From Mesorhizobium sp. (GTDB lineage Bacteria; Pseudomonadota; Alphaproteobacteria; Rhizobiales; Rhizobiaceae), in assembly GCA_004963905.1 (NCBI GenBank), contig SUGL01000031.1, forward strand, positions 1-64,000: 64,000 bases of DNA, read 5' to 3'. Below are positions 9,184 to 23,809 of the stretch, piece by piece. Every line of letters begins with the position of its first letter. The first letter of the stretch is position 1. The notes beneath the pieces were generated by a model. The model saw only the letters and a program-made list of their open reading frames with translations. It was not told the DNA's origin and searched no databases. The translations under genes and the position numbers were made by a program.

Positions 9184-10113
9184 TCAGGCTGCCTTCGCCG
9201 CCGGCTTGGCTGCCTTGACACGGGTTATACTGCGGCGACCGTCGACGCCGATCGGAACGTCACCGTCAACCGTAGCGCGACGCACAACCCGGTGCTGGTC
9301 GCCATAGTCGTTGACCGCATAATGCTGGGTAGCACGGTTGTCCCAGATAGCGACGTCGCTTACTTGCCAGCGCCACCGCACGGTATTTTCCGGGGCAGTG
9401 ACGTAGGACTGGAACACCTCGTAGAGTTTGGCGGAATCGCTCTTGGAAAGGCCGACGAGGCGCTGCACGAAATTGCCGAGCAGCAGCGACTTCTCCCCGG
9501 TTTCGGGATGGACGCGCACGACCGGATGCTCGGTCTCGTAGATCGTCGATGTGAAGACTTCCTCGAAGTGCCTCTTCTCTTCGGCTGTGGCGCGCGGGCG
9601 CACGGCTGCGTAGTCGTAGGCATTGCTATGAATAGCCCACAGATTGTCCGCCAATATTTTGAGCGGCGCCGGCAGATTCTCGTACGCGGCGTGCGTGTTG
9701 GACCAGATCGTGTCGCCCCCCGCCGCCGGAATGACGACGCCACGTAGGACCGAGAATTTCGGATAGGCATCGACGAAAGTCACATCGGTATGCCACTGGT
9801 CTGCCCTGCCACCGCCACGGCCGGAATCGAGATTGAGGATTGAGGCCGTGCCGGCTGCCGGCCCCTGCGTGGGATGAGGTACAAGGTTACCCAGACGCCG
9901 CGCGAACAATTCCTGCTCCGCATCGTCGAGGTGCTCCTGGCCGCGGAAGAAGATCACCTTGTGTTTTAGAAGAAGCTGGTTGATGGCTGCTATCGCTGCG
10001 TCCGAAAGGTCTCCGCCAAGGCGAACGCCTCTGATTTCAGCTCCGACACGGCTGGTCAGCGGTACAACGTCGGAGTCAAGAATGGTCCGGTTGACAAGGA
10101 CTGGATTGCTCAT
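9184..10113 (-). CDS. TauD/TfdA-family alpha-ketoglutarate-dependent dioxygenase
   Basis: 309 residues. I chose the ATG at 10113 because an AGGAG box precedes it and the fold begins there; upstream in-frame sequence is not family-like. Fe(II) ligands are visible: H108 and D110 in WHTDVTF, and the distal H274 in QHRVVRRATVDGD with the following Arg for 2-oxoglutarate. IFFRGQ, NLDSG and LLGNFVQRLVGL are family blocks. It resembles TauD/AtsK enzymes that release sulfite or sulfate from taurine or alkyl sulfates under sulfur limitation, but the substrate cannot be read from sequence. It stands alone, with no transporter beside it. A C-terminal Ala/Lys-rich tail is slightly unusual. Confidence 0.85.
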   Translation of the reverse strand: MSNPVLVNRTILDSDVVPLTSRVGAEIRGVRLGGDLSDAAIAAINQLLLKHKVIFFRGQEHLDDAEQELFARRLGNLVPHPTQGPAAGTASILNLDSGRGGGRADQWHTDVTFVDAYPKFSVLRGVVIPAAGGDTIWSNTHAAYENLPAPLKILADNLWAIHSNAYDYAAVRPRATAEEKRHFEEVFTSTIYETEHPVVRVHPETGEKSLLLGNFVQRLVGLSKSDSAKLYEVFQSYVTAPENTVRWRWQVSDVAIWDNRATQHYAVNDYGDQHRVVRRATVDGDVPIGVDGRRSITRVKAAKPAAKAA

Positions 10114-10723
10114 GGGTTCTCCTGTTTGATCTTGAAAGGGATAGCAAGTCACATCCGGCCAGCGGATGTCCGCGCTGCGTTGAAAAGTCTCATCGCTAGT
10201 CGACAGAGCTATCGAACAGGATAATTGACGTAAACTATAGAAAGAATGTTCTAATTTAAACTGGCTCGACGAAAGAGCAGTCTCCGTTGCTCCGGTCTCG
10301 GTGTTGAGTTCTCTAAGGCTGCGCCACACCTTGGTCCCCACGCCGGCATATGATCTCATTGTGCAGCCCCGTGCTCGCACGCCCGTAGTGGCGAAACTAA
10401 TTGCAAGCTGCTGCAACACGTCCCCCTGGCGGCCTGCACCGAAACGACGACAGGGGTGCATCTGATTAGCCGTGAACCCAGGTCTCAAAAACCATCCGGC
10501 GTGACGAGCGGACGCACCGCACGTGTGACACCCGCCTTGTGGGGCAGGGTTGCCTTTCTCAATCCCGGCGTTGGTCGACGTCCCAATGAGCAGCAAGCTA
10601 TTATCGGCCGTCGAATCTTGGTGGCTTCGTCGAGAGCCTCAATCAACCAAGCGGCGAAAGCCTCGCTAGAGTCTCGCCCGCCTGTCGCTATGAAGCAGTT
10701 GCAGGCAGCGCTGCTTCAGGCGC
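10114..10723. other. non-coding stretch; probable tauD-like promoter region
   Basis: No supported gene. Around 10215-10260 the sequence is locally AT-rich (ATAATTGACGTAAACTATAG and a following ATTTAAA), in the place expected for the promoter of the minus-strand dioxygenase. The rest shows no clear repeat or gene. Confidence 0.35.
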
Positions 10724-10981
10724 ATGAACTCGCCCGATGCAATGATTTCCGTTGCCCTGGGTCTTTCGAAGGGCACTGTTTCGATTCCCTTCTTCTTCGG
10801 CGCGCGGCTTGATGCCGACATACGGTTTCTTGACCTGCCGCCTGAACGGCTGCCGAAGCGGGTGCCCCGCCAGCGACCCCGACAATCCACTGTTCCGCAA
10901 CTGCTGAAGAGCCGACTGCGCTCGCATCCCGATGCTGCGCAACGGCACTATGCCGACATTCTGGAGACCGCAGCCGCATGA
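10724..10981 (+). CDS. hypothetical protein coupled to a cysteine-synthase-like fragment
   Basis: 85 residues, with no family recognised. The head (ISVALGLSKGTVS) loosely resembles a helix-turn-helix, and the rest is basic and helical, ending SHPDAAQRHYADILETAAA. Its stop overlaps the ATG of the next frame by four bases, which suggests the two were an operon. Since its partner is truncated it may be a remnant too. Confidence 0.3.
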   Translation: MNSPDAMISVALGLSKGTVSIPFFFGARLDADIRFLDLPPERLPKRVPRQRPRQSTVPQLLKSRLRSHPDAAQRHYADILETAAA

Positions 10982-11307
10982 GCCTCGAGATGTTCCGCCG
11001 ACCGTCGACAAAGGCGTCCTCTCGCCTGCGTCCGCCATTTGCGTCAGTGCTCGATCTGATTGGGGAGACGCCGGTCGTCGAACTGAAGAGCTTCGATACC
11101 GGCAGGTGTCGTCTCCTCGTCAAGCTCGAAAGCCAGAATCCCGGCGGATCGATCAAGGATCGCATTGCGTTGTCGATGATCGTTAATGCCGAACAGCGTG
11201 GCCAGCTCGCGCGGGGCGGTACAATCATCGAAGCGACCGCTGGCAACACAGGGCTCGGCCTGGCCTTCTGGCGGCACGAAGCGCGTGATCGCGTGTCCAA
11301 AAGCTGA
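10978..11307 (+). pseudogene. cysteine synthase / CBS-like PLP enzyme, N-terminal fragment
   Basis: Residues 20-100 are a clear fold-type II PLP enzyme: LDLIGETPVVELKSF, then KLESQNPGGSIKDRIALSMI with the PLP-binding Lys, then GGTIIEATAGNTGLGLA, the substrate loop. Similarity ends at about 11265 and a stop follows at 11307, so roughly two-thirds of the usual ~300 residues are missing. The intact family makes cysteine from O-acetylserine and sulfide. Loss here is by deletion, not a point mutation. Confidence 0.8.
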
Positions 11308-11507
11308 CAGCGTCAGACAAATGTCAGGTTCATTACAACCAACATCTGGGCACTGTCGAGGTTTTTCGAAGCAATGGGCGCTAACTGCGCGCTGAGCGCG
11401 TTGGCATGGCTTTTGAGACTGAGTGACTGTGACTGCACTCAATGGGGCAAGACGAGCGATCCGCTCCTCCCTGAACCCGTGTGCCGTCTCTGAGAGGAAA
11501 CCAGCTC

Positions 11508-12668
11508 GTGCAGAAACCTTTGGAAATAGCTTTGGACCGCAACGTGGTATTGCAGATGGAGTCCCCGGCTCCTTCGATTAAAGTCGAGAACTGGCTGCGT
11601 GGCGAGCCCCTCACCAGCTTTGAGCCCGGCAAAGTGTGCATAGTCGAATTTTGGGCAACTTGGTGCGGCCCATGTGTGGACGGGATGCCCCATCTGATCC
11701 AGCTGCAGGAGAAATACAAGGACAACGGCGTTGAGATCGTCGGAGTCGCGGCTTCTGAAGACGCTCCAACGGCCGACGAGGCCCGAAGCACGTTGGACGC
11801 TTGGTTGACCGAAAAATTCCCGAATCTGAACTATCGGATCGCATTCGACTCCACAGGCGAAATGGACAAGCTTTGGATGGAGCCCAGCTTTTCTTACGGG
11901 GTCCCGACCTCGTTCGTGGTCGACCGAGACGGCCACATCGCCTTTATCGGTCATACGACGCAACTCGATGAGGTTTTGCCGAAGGTGCTTAACGGCAGCT
12001 GGCGCACCAGCGATCAGGCAAAATCCGCCGATACGGAGCGGATTGCGGAAGGCGAAACCATAGCGCGCGAACAAGCGCTGACCAAGCCCATATACGACAA
12101 ACTTCGGCCGGCAATGGAGGCCGAGGATTGGAAGACGGCGCTCTCGGCGATTGAAGAAGGCATCGCCTTGATACCGGACAAACTCAACTTCCGAGTGAGT
12201 CATGTCAATCTGTTGCTTCACAGAATGCGCGACATGCAGGCCGGCTTGCCCGTAATGCGCCAATTCGTTCGCGACGCGATCGACAGAAAGTCCGAGGGAT
12301 GGATGTATTGGGCGCTATACCAACTCTTCGCGCCGGGCTTTGATTATTCCGGCTTTCCGTCTGCTGAGCGCTTCGCGATGGGCGAAGAGCTGTCCAAACA
12401 CATCGTGGCACTGCCGCAAGACGGCGGCTCTAAGTTCCTGTCTTATCCGGTGGTCGCTCAGTACTATCATGAGAGCGGCAACAAAGATCGCGCCATCGAG
12501 TTGCTCGAGCAGACACTGAAAGCGCTGGAGGGTCCGGAGCCTGTCTCGGACGACCTGAAACAGCACCTTCTACCCGAGTTGCTGCAGGCTCTGGCCAACT
12601 ACAAGGGTGAGAAGGTTTGTTACGGCGCTCTCTGTGTGGCTCCGCAAGAGGATTTTCCCAAAAGGTGA
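11508..12668 (+). CDS. TlpA-family thioredoxin with C-terminal helical repeats
   Basis: About 386 residues. Start choice: GTG 11508 has AGAGGA at good spacing; an upstream GTG (11481) and an ATG (11556) are alternatives. The first ~150 residues are a TlpA/AhpC-TSA thioredoxin fold with the redox motif in VEFWATWCGPCVDGMPHL and the cis-Pro region YGVPTSFVVDRDG. From ~170 on the protein is all-helical with TPR-like spacing (DWKTALSAIEEGIALIPDK, YYHESGNKDRAIELLEQTL). No clear signal peptide is seen, so it is probably cytoplasmic. It stands alone; its reductant partner and target are unknown. Confidence 0.8.
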   Translation: MQKPLEIALDRNVVLQMESPAPSIKVENWLRGEPLTSFEPGKVCIVEFWATWCGPCVDGMPHLIQLQEKYKDNGVEIVGVAASEDAPTADEARSTLDAWLTEKFPNLNYRIAFDSTGEMDKLWMEPSFSYGVPTSFVVDRDGHIAFIGHTTQLDEVLPKVLNGSWRTSDQAKSADTERIAEGETIAREQALTKPIYDKLRPAMEAEDWKTALSAIEEGIALIPDKLNFRVSHVNLLLHRMRDMQAGLPVMRQFVRDAIDRKSEGWMYWALYQLFAPGFDYSGFPSAERFAMGEELSKHIVALPQDGGSKFLSYPVVAQYYHESGNKDRAIELLEQTLKALEGPEPVSDDLKQHLLPELLQALANYKGEKVCYGALCVAPQEDFPKR

Positions 12669-12790
12669 AAGGGGGCGGCCAAGGAGGAAACCAAAGAGGG
12701 GCGATAGTCGAATGGCTTACTGGCCAATTCGTCCATTTCCCTGACGTGGTTGTACAAATAGGCCGGCCCAGGCGTCCAGCCCAGCCTCGC

Positions 12791-12860
12791 CGTTATCCGC
12801 AAACACGTGACCGAGCAAGGAGAAGACGTGCCTGATCAACTCACCAAAACATACTGCCGC
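12791..12860. repeat. dispersed repeat core, copy C
   Basis: A ~70-bp segment matching the 3' core of the repeats at 3689-3755 and 22590-22660. Shared text includes TTATCCGCAAACACGTGACC and CTCACCAAAACATAC. It lies in the 349-bp gap before gltB. No gene or promoter element was otherwise recognised in 12669-13017 apart from the GGAGGA ribosome site of gltB. Confidence 0.65.
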
Positions 12861-13017
12861 TAAGGGTCTCCCGGACCCGTCAAAGATGGCACTGGAGTAA
12901 GGCTGGCAACATGAAGCTCGGCGCTGCCCACCGATCCACCTGCGCCCACAGGCGGGGAAGACGGGGGACGCAGCCGACCGCCTGTCTCTGCGCCAGGCAA
13001 GAACGGAGGACAGGACG

Positions 13018-17766
<4,749 letters not shown>

Positions 17767-17779
17767 GCTTTGGGATTTG

Positions 17780-17800
17780 CCGGGAAGCAAAGCTTCCCGG
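17780..17800 (+). promoter_or_regulatory. hairpin in the gltB-gltD gap
   Basis: CCGGGAAGC (17780-17788) and GCTTCCCGG (17792-17800) form a perfect 9-bp stem with an AAA loop, 13 bases after the gltB stop. There is no T-run, so it more likely stabilises the gltB 3' end or attenuates read-through than stops transcription fully. Confidence 0.5.
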
Positions 17801-17910
17801 TCGATGCCTTCATCAACAATCCTGGCCTCGGACTGAAGGTTGCCATGGCTGCCTTATGAGGTTAACGGGTGCGACGTCGAGCGCGCCATCTGGACAGCAG
17901 GGACTGGACT

Positions 17911-19365
17911 ATGGGCAAGGTAACAGGGTTTCTCGAGATCGACCGGCAGGTGCACAAGCACCAGCCGGCTTCCGACCGCATCCGGCATTTTCGCGAGTTC
18001 ACGCTGCCGATGTCGGACAAAGAGGTCGAGAAACAGGCCGCGCGCTGCATGGATTGCGGCATTCCGTACTGTCACGGGCCGACCGGCTGCCCGGTCCACA
18101 ACCAGATCCCGGACTGGAACGACCTCGTCTACAATGGCGACTGGGACAATGCGATCCGCAACCTGCATTCGACCAATAATTTCCCGGAATTCACCGGCCG
18201 CATCTGTCCGGCGCCTTGCGAGGAAGCCTGCACGCTGAACCTCGAGGACATTCCGGTCGCCATCAAGACGATCGAGCAGGCGATCGCCGACAAGGCCTAT
18301 GAAACCGGTCATATCCGACCCTATCCGCCGGAAAGGAAGACCGGCAGGCGCGTCGCAATCATTGGCTCGGGGCCGGCCGGCATGGCGGCCGCCCAGCAGC
18401 TTGGCCGCGCCGGCCACGACGTTCACGTCTATGAACGCGAGAGCCGGCCGGGCGGGCTGATGCGCTACGGCATCCCCGACTTCAAGATCGAGAAGCACTA
18501 TATCGACCGGCGCATCGAGCAGATGCAAGGCGAGGGCGTGAGCTTCCATTGCGGGATCAATGTCGGCGTCGACAAGCCGGTGGCGGAGTTGCTCGCCGAA
18601 TATGATGCGGTGCTCTATTGCGGCGGTTCGGAAACGCCGCGCCCGGCCAACATTCCCGGCGACGATCTCGACGGCGTGCATGACGCGATGCCTTACCTGG
18701 TGCAGCAGAACAAGCGCATGGGCGGCGAGTCGATCCAGTCGGTGGCGTGGCCGTCGCCGCCGATCGTCGCCGGCGGCCAGCATGTCGTCGTCGTCGGCGG
18801 CGGCGACACCGCCTCCGACTGCGTCGGCACCGCCTTCCGCCAGGGCGCCGTTCGCGTCACCCAGCTCGACATCCGGCCGCAGCCGCCGGAAAAGGAGGAC
18901 AAGCTTTCGGTCTGGCCCTACTGGGCGACGAAGATGCGCACCTCGTCCTCGCAGGCGGAAGGCGCCGAGCGCGAGTTCCAGGTGGCGACGCTCGAATTCA
19001 TCGGCGAGGACGGCGCGTTGACCGGCGTCAAATGCTGCGAGGTCGATGAAAAGCGCAAGCCGATCGCCGGCACGGAATTCGTCATCCGCGCGGATCTCGC
19101 CTTCATCGCTATCGGCTTTGCCGGGCCGGCCGCGGTCGGGCCAGTGTCGGAACTGGCTGGCCAAATGAAGATCGCCATCGACAGCCGCCGCTCGAACAAC
19201 GTCGAGGCCAATGATCGCGACTACAAGACCAGCGTCGAAAAGCTCTATGCAGCGGGCGATGTGCGCCGCGGTCAATCGCTGGTCGTCTGGGCGATCCGCG
19301 AGGGCCGTCAGGCAGCGCGTTCGATCGACGAGGCGCTGATGGGATCGAGCGTGCTGCCGCGCTGA
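17911..19365 (+). CDS. gltD: glutamate synthase (NADPH) small subunit
   Basis: 484 residues. ATG 17911 (MGKVTGFLEIDRQ) is the family start; an upstream in-frame extension from 17869 is not family-like. Cys46, 49, 54 and 60, and the later ICPAPCEEACTLN, bind the two 4Fe-4S clusters that pass electrons to GltB. The FAD site is VAIIGSGPAGMAAAQQLGRA and the NADPH site is VVVVGGGDTASDCVGTA. A C-terminal LYAAGDVRRGQSLVVWAI block completes the family pattern. It forms the alpha-beta enzyme with GltB and is presumably co-transcribed. Cytoplasmic. Confidence 0.98.
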   Translation: MGKVTGFLEIDRQVHKHQPASDRIRHFREFTLPMSDKEVEKQAARCMDCGIPYCHGPTGCPVHNQIPDWNDLVYNGDWDNAIRNLHSTNNFPEFTGRICPAPCEEACTLNLEDIPVAIKTIEQAIADKAYETGHIRPYPPERKTGRRVAIIGSGPAGMAAAQQLGRAGHDVHVYERESRPGGLMRYGIPDFKIEKHYIDRRIEQMQGEGVSFHCGINVGVDKPVAELLAEYDAVLYCGGSETPRPANIPGDDLDGVHDAMPYLVQQNKRMGGESIQSVAWPSPPIVAGGQHVVVVGGGDTASDCVGTAFRQGAVRVTQLDIRPQPPEKEDKLSVWPYWATKMRTSSSQAEGAEREFQVATLEFIGEDGALTGVKCCEVDEKRKPIAGTEFVIRADLAFIAIGFAGPAAVGPVSELAGQMKIAIDSRRSNNVEANDRDYKTSVEKLYAAGDVRRGQSLVVWAIREGRQAARSIDEALMGSSVLPR

Positions 19366-19599
19366 GACTGTCTCGAGACCCTACTTGCGCGGCCATCTGA
19401 GGGCGCTTTGCCCTTCAGGTGTCCCGGGGGCAGGTTTACGGACTGATCGCCGTGGTCGTTTCGGTTGTGGCCGCGGCCGCAGGCTGCCGCCTTGGCGGCC
19501 AAGAAAAATCGTCGGCGCGGCCGGGCGAAGCAGCTGATACCTTGCCCTCGACGACGAATTTTTCACCGGGCCCGGCTTGGCCGGCGCTGCGGCACCGAG

Positions 19600-20500
19600 G
19601 AGTTCCGAACCGCCGTCGAGTGCCGGTGATTTCGAGTCGGCGTCGGTAGCCGGGGCGGCGGCCTCAGTCTTTTCGTTCGAGGGTGGACTACGCTACTGGC
19701 CCAGTACCGGCAAGCATCGAAGGACCTTTACAATCATAAAGGTACGTCACCGGTCTCGCGGCTCACCTATGACGATCTAGACGCGCATTCGAGTGAAGTC
19801 TTCTTCAACGCGATCCACAATCCGACTGGCATTTTCGTAAAGGCCTCCTCGGTGCCGGCGGCATCAGGGAGGGTTTTCTCATGACGAGGACTTCTTACGG
19901 AAATGGGGGGGCTACTCAAACACATTCAGTGATCAGCGCGGGGGCGGCGTCAGCTATTTCACCGCCGATCTTGGATATAATTTCTTGAACGCGCCGCGCT
20001 ACCGCATCGGTGCTTTTGTTGGCAACAATTTCTGGCACGAGAGCTACGACGCTTTCGGTTGCACGCAGCAGGCGACCAACTGGAGGACCTGTGTGCCAAC
20101 CGTCCCGACCTACGTCAACCTCATCAGCCAGGACAACGATTGGCATTCGCTGCGACTCGGCTTGGCCGGGCAGACGCAACTCACCGCGCGACTCAGCCTT
20201 TCTGGTGACGTGGCGTTCCTCTTCACGCGGCTCGACGGCAAAGATCAGCACCACATGCGCCCCAAGATCAAGCTAATTCCCGAAGACGGCGATGGGCATG
20301 GCGTCCAGCTCGAGGCGGTGTTGAACTACAAGGTCACGGATTTGTTCAACATCGGCGTCGGCGCCCGCTACTGGGCCGTGGCGAATAACGGCACGGCTCA
20401 TTTCGAAGAGGCAATGGGCGGTCGTGGTTCCCCGCAGGCCGACGATTGGAAGGCAAAGCGCTACGGCGTGTTCGTGCAGGCTAGCATCAAGTTCAACTGA
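19600..20500 (+). pseudogene. outer membrane beta-barrel protein, frameshifted
   Basis: The 3' half (from ~19985) is a long run of alternating hydrophobic and aromatic strands typical of an omptin-like or opacity-type barrel: YRIGAFVGNNFWHESYDAFG, then WHSLRLGLAGQTQLTARLSL, then IGVGARYWAVANNGTAHFEE, ending GVFVQASIKFN. The 5' half is split over two or more frames (GGLRYWPSTGKHRRTFT; RLTYDDLDAHSSEVFFNAI), with at least two indels. No signal peptide remains in frame. I cannot say which barrel family. 19366-19600 and 20501-20840 show no other gene. Confidence 0.6.
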
Positions 20501-20840
20501 GAGAGCAAGAACCGGGGAGAGCGGCGATGCCACTCCAGCTCATTACGATCATTGGATCAACAGAAGGAAGTTTTCCGAAGAGTTCTGCAGGCGTGCGCAA
20601 AGTCGCCAGACAAAGTTCACTGGTCCATAGTGTACGTGCCGTCACGCCCGTTCTCGACATGGTTGAATGATACGTTTCGCGCGATAGATCAAAGTCGTTC
20701 TTCATTGGTTTTCCGGAAATCGCGGGAGCACAGCGTGCAGTGACCCTCGGCTGCTGGTTTTCTGTCAACGCGCAGATGAGGGAGAATGAGCGTACAGCAA
20801 AAATCATCAGTGCTGTCGCTTTCTCCAAAGCCCGCCGCAG

Positions 20841-21170
20841 CTAAACGGGGCCCCACGTCCGGTAGCGCCCCTGCCGGTCACCTCACGGATGCCGAGTTCG
20901 GCACCAGCCCGAGCGCAGCGCGCTGGCTAATTTTCAGCTCGGCCGCGACCAGACCTGCCGACACCAGCGGCCGCGCCAGCACCAGCTCGATCAGCGCCGG
21001 CAGGCTCGAGTTTTTGCGCCGGTTCCTGAGCCGGCGCTCCATCTGGCTTTTGGCCAGCGCCTGGATGATTGCAAGGCTGAAACAGTCGATGGAACGCCCC
21101 TCCAGCGAAGCCGAACCGGACGAGGCGCGCGCGCCAGGTCCTTCGGCTGCCATCGGCACGCTGGGTTTAA
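20841..21170 (-). pseudogene. DUF1612-type helix-turn-helix protein, C-terminal remnant
   Basis: The minus strand gives LPALIELVLARPLVSAGLVA and AELKISQRAALGLV. Two other frames then continue AELGIREVTGRG and GRYRTWGPV with a stop at 20841. This is the C-terminal end of the DUF1612/RHH-type family common in rhizobial plasmids and islands. The N-terminal two-thirds are missing and indels scramble the end. Function in the family is unknown, probably DNA binding. Confidence 0.55.
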
Positions 21171-21208
21171 GTGCTTGGGGTGACACGGCGTGATCTCCGC
21201 CGTTGGCG

Positions 21209-21246
21209 GGAACAGGGCAGTGCAATAGTACTGCCCTGTTCCTTTT
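21209..21246 (+). terminator. strong rho-independent terminator
   Basis: GGAACAGGGCAGT (21209-21221) pairs perfectly with ACTGCCCTGTTCC (21230-21242) around an 8-base loop, followed by TTTT. The T-run is on the plus side. On the minus strand the same stem lies just past the solute-binding protein stop, so it may serve that gene too. Confidence 0.85.
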
Positions 21247-21248
21247 GA

Positions 21249-22250
21249 TCAGAGGCCAGTGCGGATTTCTTCGGCAAGCGCCCTCAACGTCGTCTCGACG
21301 TCATCGCCGTTTACCATCTTCTGCATCGCCACGGCCCATGCGTTCATGGCTTCGCCGAAGCCGACACGCGGTGTGAAAGCCAGCGCGGCGTGGTCCTGTG
21401 TCTTTTTGAAGCTGTCAACGAAGTTGTTGAACTCGGGCTGCGAAGCGTACTTAGTCCAGGTGTCGTCCTGCCAGGTCGACGTGCGCGGCGGATTGACGAG
21501 CTGGCCGGCAAGGGCACCCTTGAGCGCCACCTGCTTGGAGGTGGCCCACGGGATGAACAGCCAGGCCGTGCCCTTCTTTTCGGAAGCCGCGTTCATGGCG
21601 AGAGCCCAGATCCAGATGTTAGAATCGAAGCTCGTGGCGCTCGGTGCGTGCAGCGGCGGAGCGAAGGCGATCTTGCCGGATGCCGGCTTCCCCGCAACAT
21701 CGTTCCAGAAGCCGAACATATTTGAGTCGATCGCCATCGCGGTGCGGCCGGAGGAGATGCCGTCCACGAACTCGTACCAGTTATCATTGGCGAAGGAAGG
21801 AGCCGCGCACTTCTTGATCATGTCCACGTAATCCTTGTGGAACGCGATCGATTCCGGCGAATCCAGTCCCGTGTCGAGCTTGCCGTCCGTGACGACAAAA
21901 TCGTGGACACCGTAGGAGCGGGCGATCGAGACTGCGGCGGTGTGGATACTGCTCCAGAAACGCACGCCTCGCACCCCCAACGGCGTGATGGAAGGATCGG
22001 CGGCTTTGAGTTGTTCGCACGCCTTTGCCATTTCCGGCGGAGACGTCGGAACCGCGATGTTATACTTCTCCAAGGTATCTTTGCGGTAGAACAGCTGGAT
22101 GTTCTCAAATGCATGCGGGATTGCCCAGATCTGGCCGCCCTCCCCCGTTGCGATCTGACCGGCTTCCATCTTCCAGGTAAGCGCCGCACGCAGGCTCGGG
22201 AAGGAGTCGTTGTAGTCGTATCCAGCATCGGGTAAAAACGGGTAACCGGC
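21249..22250 (-). pseudogene. ABC sugar-type solute-binding protein, N-terminally truncated
   Basis: The open frame gives about 330 C-terminal residues of a family 1 extracellular solute-binding protein (CUT1 sugar transporters): GQIWAIPHAFENIQLFYRKD, TPLGVRGVRFWSSIHTA, GRTAMAIDSNMFGFWNDVAG, and the C-terminal AFTPRVGFGEAMNAWAVAMQ. The signal peptide and roughly the first 90 residues of lobe 1 are missing; the sequence before ~22250 is unrelated. No permease or ATPase genes adjoin, so it is a stranded fragment that cannot be exported. Confidence 0.75.
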
Positions 22251-22417
22251 ACTTAAAGGCGTTGTAGTGTCGCCACCAGAAATACTGCTCCGTGGTGCTG
22301 GCCTTTGCGTGGGGGCGCAACACGGCAACTACCCGCTCAAAACGGTTGGTCCTCTACCTCTTATTCACCGTCGCTTTCCTCGCGGCCTAACCCGGCCGGA
22401 ATATCCGTTGCCAGAAA

Positions 22418-22754
22418 AAGGCCTCGCGGCCGGTTCGAGGCGCATCCCTCCTCCGAAGCAGCACGCTCAAGTATCGTCACAATTTCCGAGCGCTTCGCGT
22501 TCGGCGATGTCCAAATTCCGACAATGTCGGATACAGTCAGATCTACTGGATTGCGTTTGAATGGTTTTCTCATTTGGCACAGTACATGCGGGTCATCCGC
22601 AAAACACGTGACCGACCAACAAGAATTCGCATGATCACCTTAACACAACATACAGCCGCCTCGGAACAATCACTTGGCCCCTGATCGCCCGCCCCGGCAC
22701 CACAACCGGAGTCATCGATGTTCTGACGGGCTGCCCTAGGATACCTGCTGCGAC
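22418..22754. repeat. dispersed ~340-bp repeat, copy B
   Basis: Closely matches 3515-3854 along its whole length, with conserved blocks ATGGTTTTCTCATTTGGCAC, GGAACAATCACTTGGCCC and CACCACAACCGGAG. Its right edge (CCTGCTGCGAC, 22754) is exactly where the methyltransferase reading frame begins to make sense, so the repeat has replaced that gene's 5' end. Confidence 0.75.
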
Positions 22755-22762
22755 AGGGCCGA

Positions 22763-23589
22763 CCACCGAAGCGAGCGACAAATTCTATCTCAACGCCGAG
22801 CAAGAGCTGGTGTTCGCCGATGAAGACAGCCCGGCCTTCATGGCAGGCGCATTCGAGTTCCTGTCCGCGCTGTGGCTCGATGAAGAAAAGGTGAGGCAGG
22901 CATTCCAGTCCGGCAATGGCGTCGGGTGGCACGATCATAGCGCGTGTCTGTTTCGCGGTACGGAACGGTTCTTCCGTCCAGGCTACAATGCCAATCTGAT
23001 CGACTCCTGGCTGCCGGCCTTGGAGGGCGTCGTCGAGAAGCTCGAACGCGGCGTGGACGTCGCGGATGTTGGATGCGGTCATGGTGCATCGACCGTGCTC
23101 ATGGCACAGGCCTTCCCCAATTCGCGCTTCGTCGGCTTCGACTATCATGCCCCTTCGATTGAGCGCGCCCGCAAGGCGGCCGAGGTAGCCGGCGTCGGCG
23201 TCAACACGCGGTTCGACGTCGCGGCCGCCAAGAGCTATCCCGGAACCTACGACCTCGTCACATTCTTCGATTGCCTTCACGACATGGGCGACCCGACGGG
23301 CGCCGCCACCCATGTCCACGGATCGCTCAAGCCGGATGGCACGTGGATGATCGTCGAGCCGTTCGCGCATGATCATCTGGCGGCGAACCTCAATCCCGTC
23401 GGACGCGTTTACTATGCCGCTTCCACGTTCGTGTGCACGCCCGCGTCCGTGTCGCAGGAAGTCGGGCTCGCGCTTGGAGCCCAGCCCGGTGAGGCGAGGC
23501 TGCGCAAGGTGGTGACCGGTGGCGGCTTCAAGCGATTGCGTCGCGCCGCGGAGACACCGTTCAACATGGTGCTGGAGGCCCGCCCTTAG
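22763..23589 (+). pseudogene. class I SAM-dependent methyltransferase, N-terminally truncated
   Basis: Family-like sequence begins at TEASDKFYLNAEQEL with no start codon; the first usable start is GTG 22810. The Rossmann core is intact: VADVGCGHGASTVLMAQAFP (motif I), FVGFDYHAPSIERAR, DLVTFFDCLHDMGDP (motif II/post-II), and a C-terminal RRAAETPFNMVLEARP. Proteins of this type usually have ~350 residues with an N-terminal winged helix; about 80 N-terminal residues are missing, replaced by repeat copy B. A product from 22810 could fold but would lack the dimerisation and substrate-selecting domain. Confidence 0.7.
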
Positions 23590-23809
23590 CGTGGCCGTCG
23601 CCAGAAATTGCAGCTCATCGCATTTTATGAAGATCACCGCCAAAAATCCGGACGCATCGGGCTTTTCAAGGCGTCTGGGTTCACGCAGAGGTCGCTGCCG
23701 AGCCGCCTTCTCTAAACCACTGAAGTCGATGTCCGGCGGCAGATTCTTTCCCTCTCTGCCGCCACAAGGCGAGCAGCCTCGCTGTAGGCGTCTTCCCGCC
23801 CAGTGCTTT

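Noticed and set aside
9184..10596. A 470-codon reading of the TauD-like gene
   Set aside because: The upstream 161 codons are not dioxygenase-like; the ATG at 10113 has AGGAG and the normal family length.
17854..19275. A 473-codon minus-strand frame opposite gltD
   Set aside because: Shadow frame of gltD; composition skewed and no recognisable domain.
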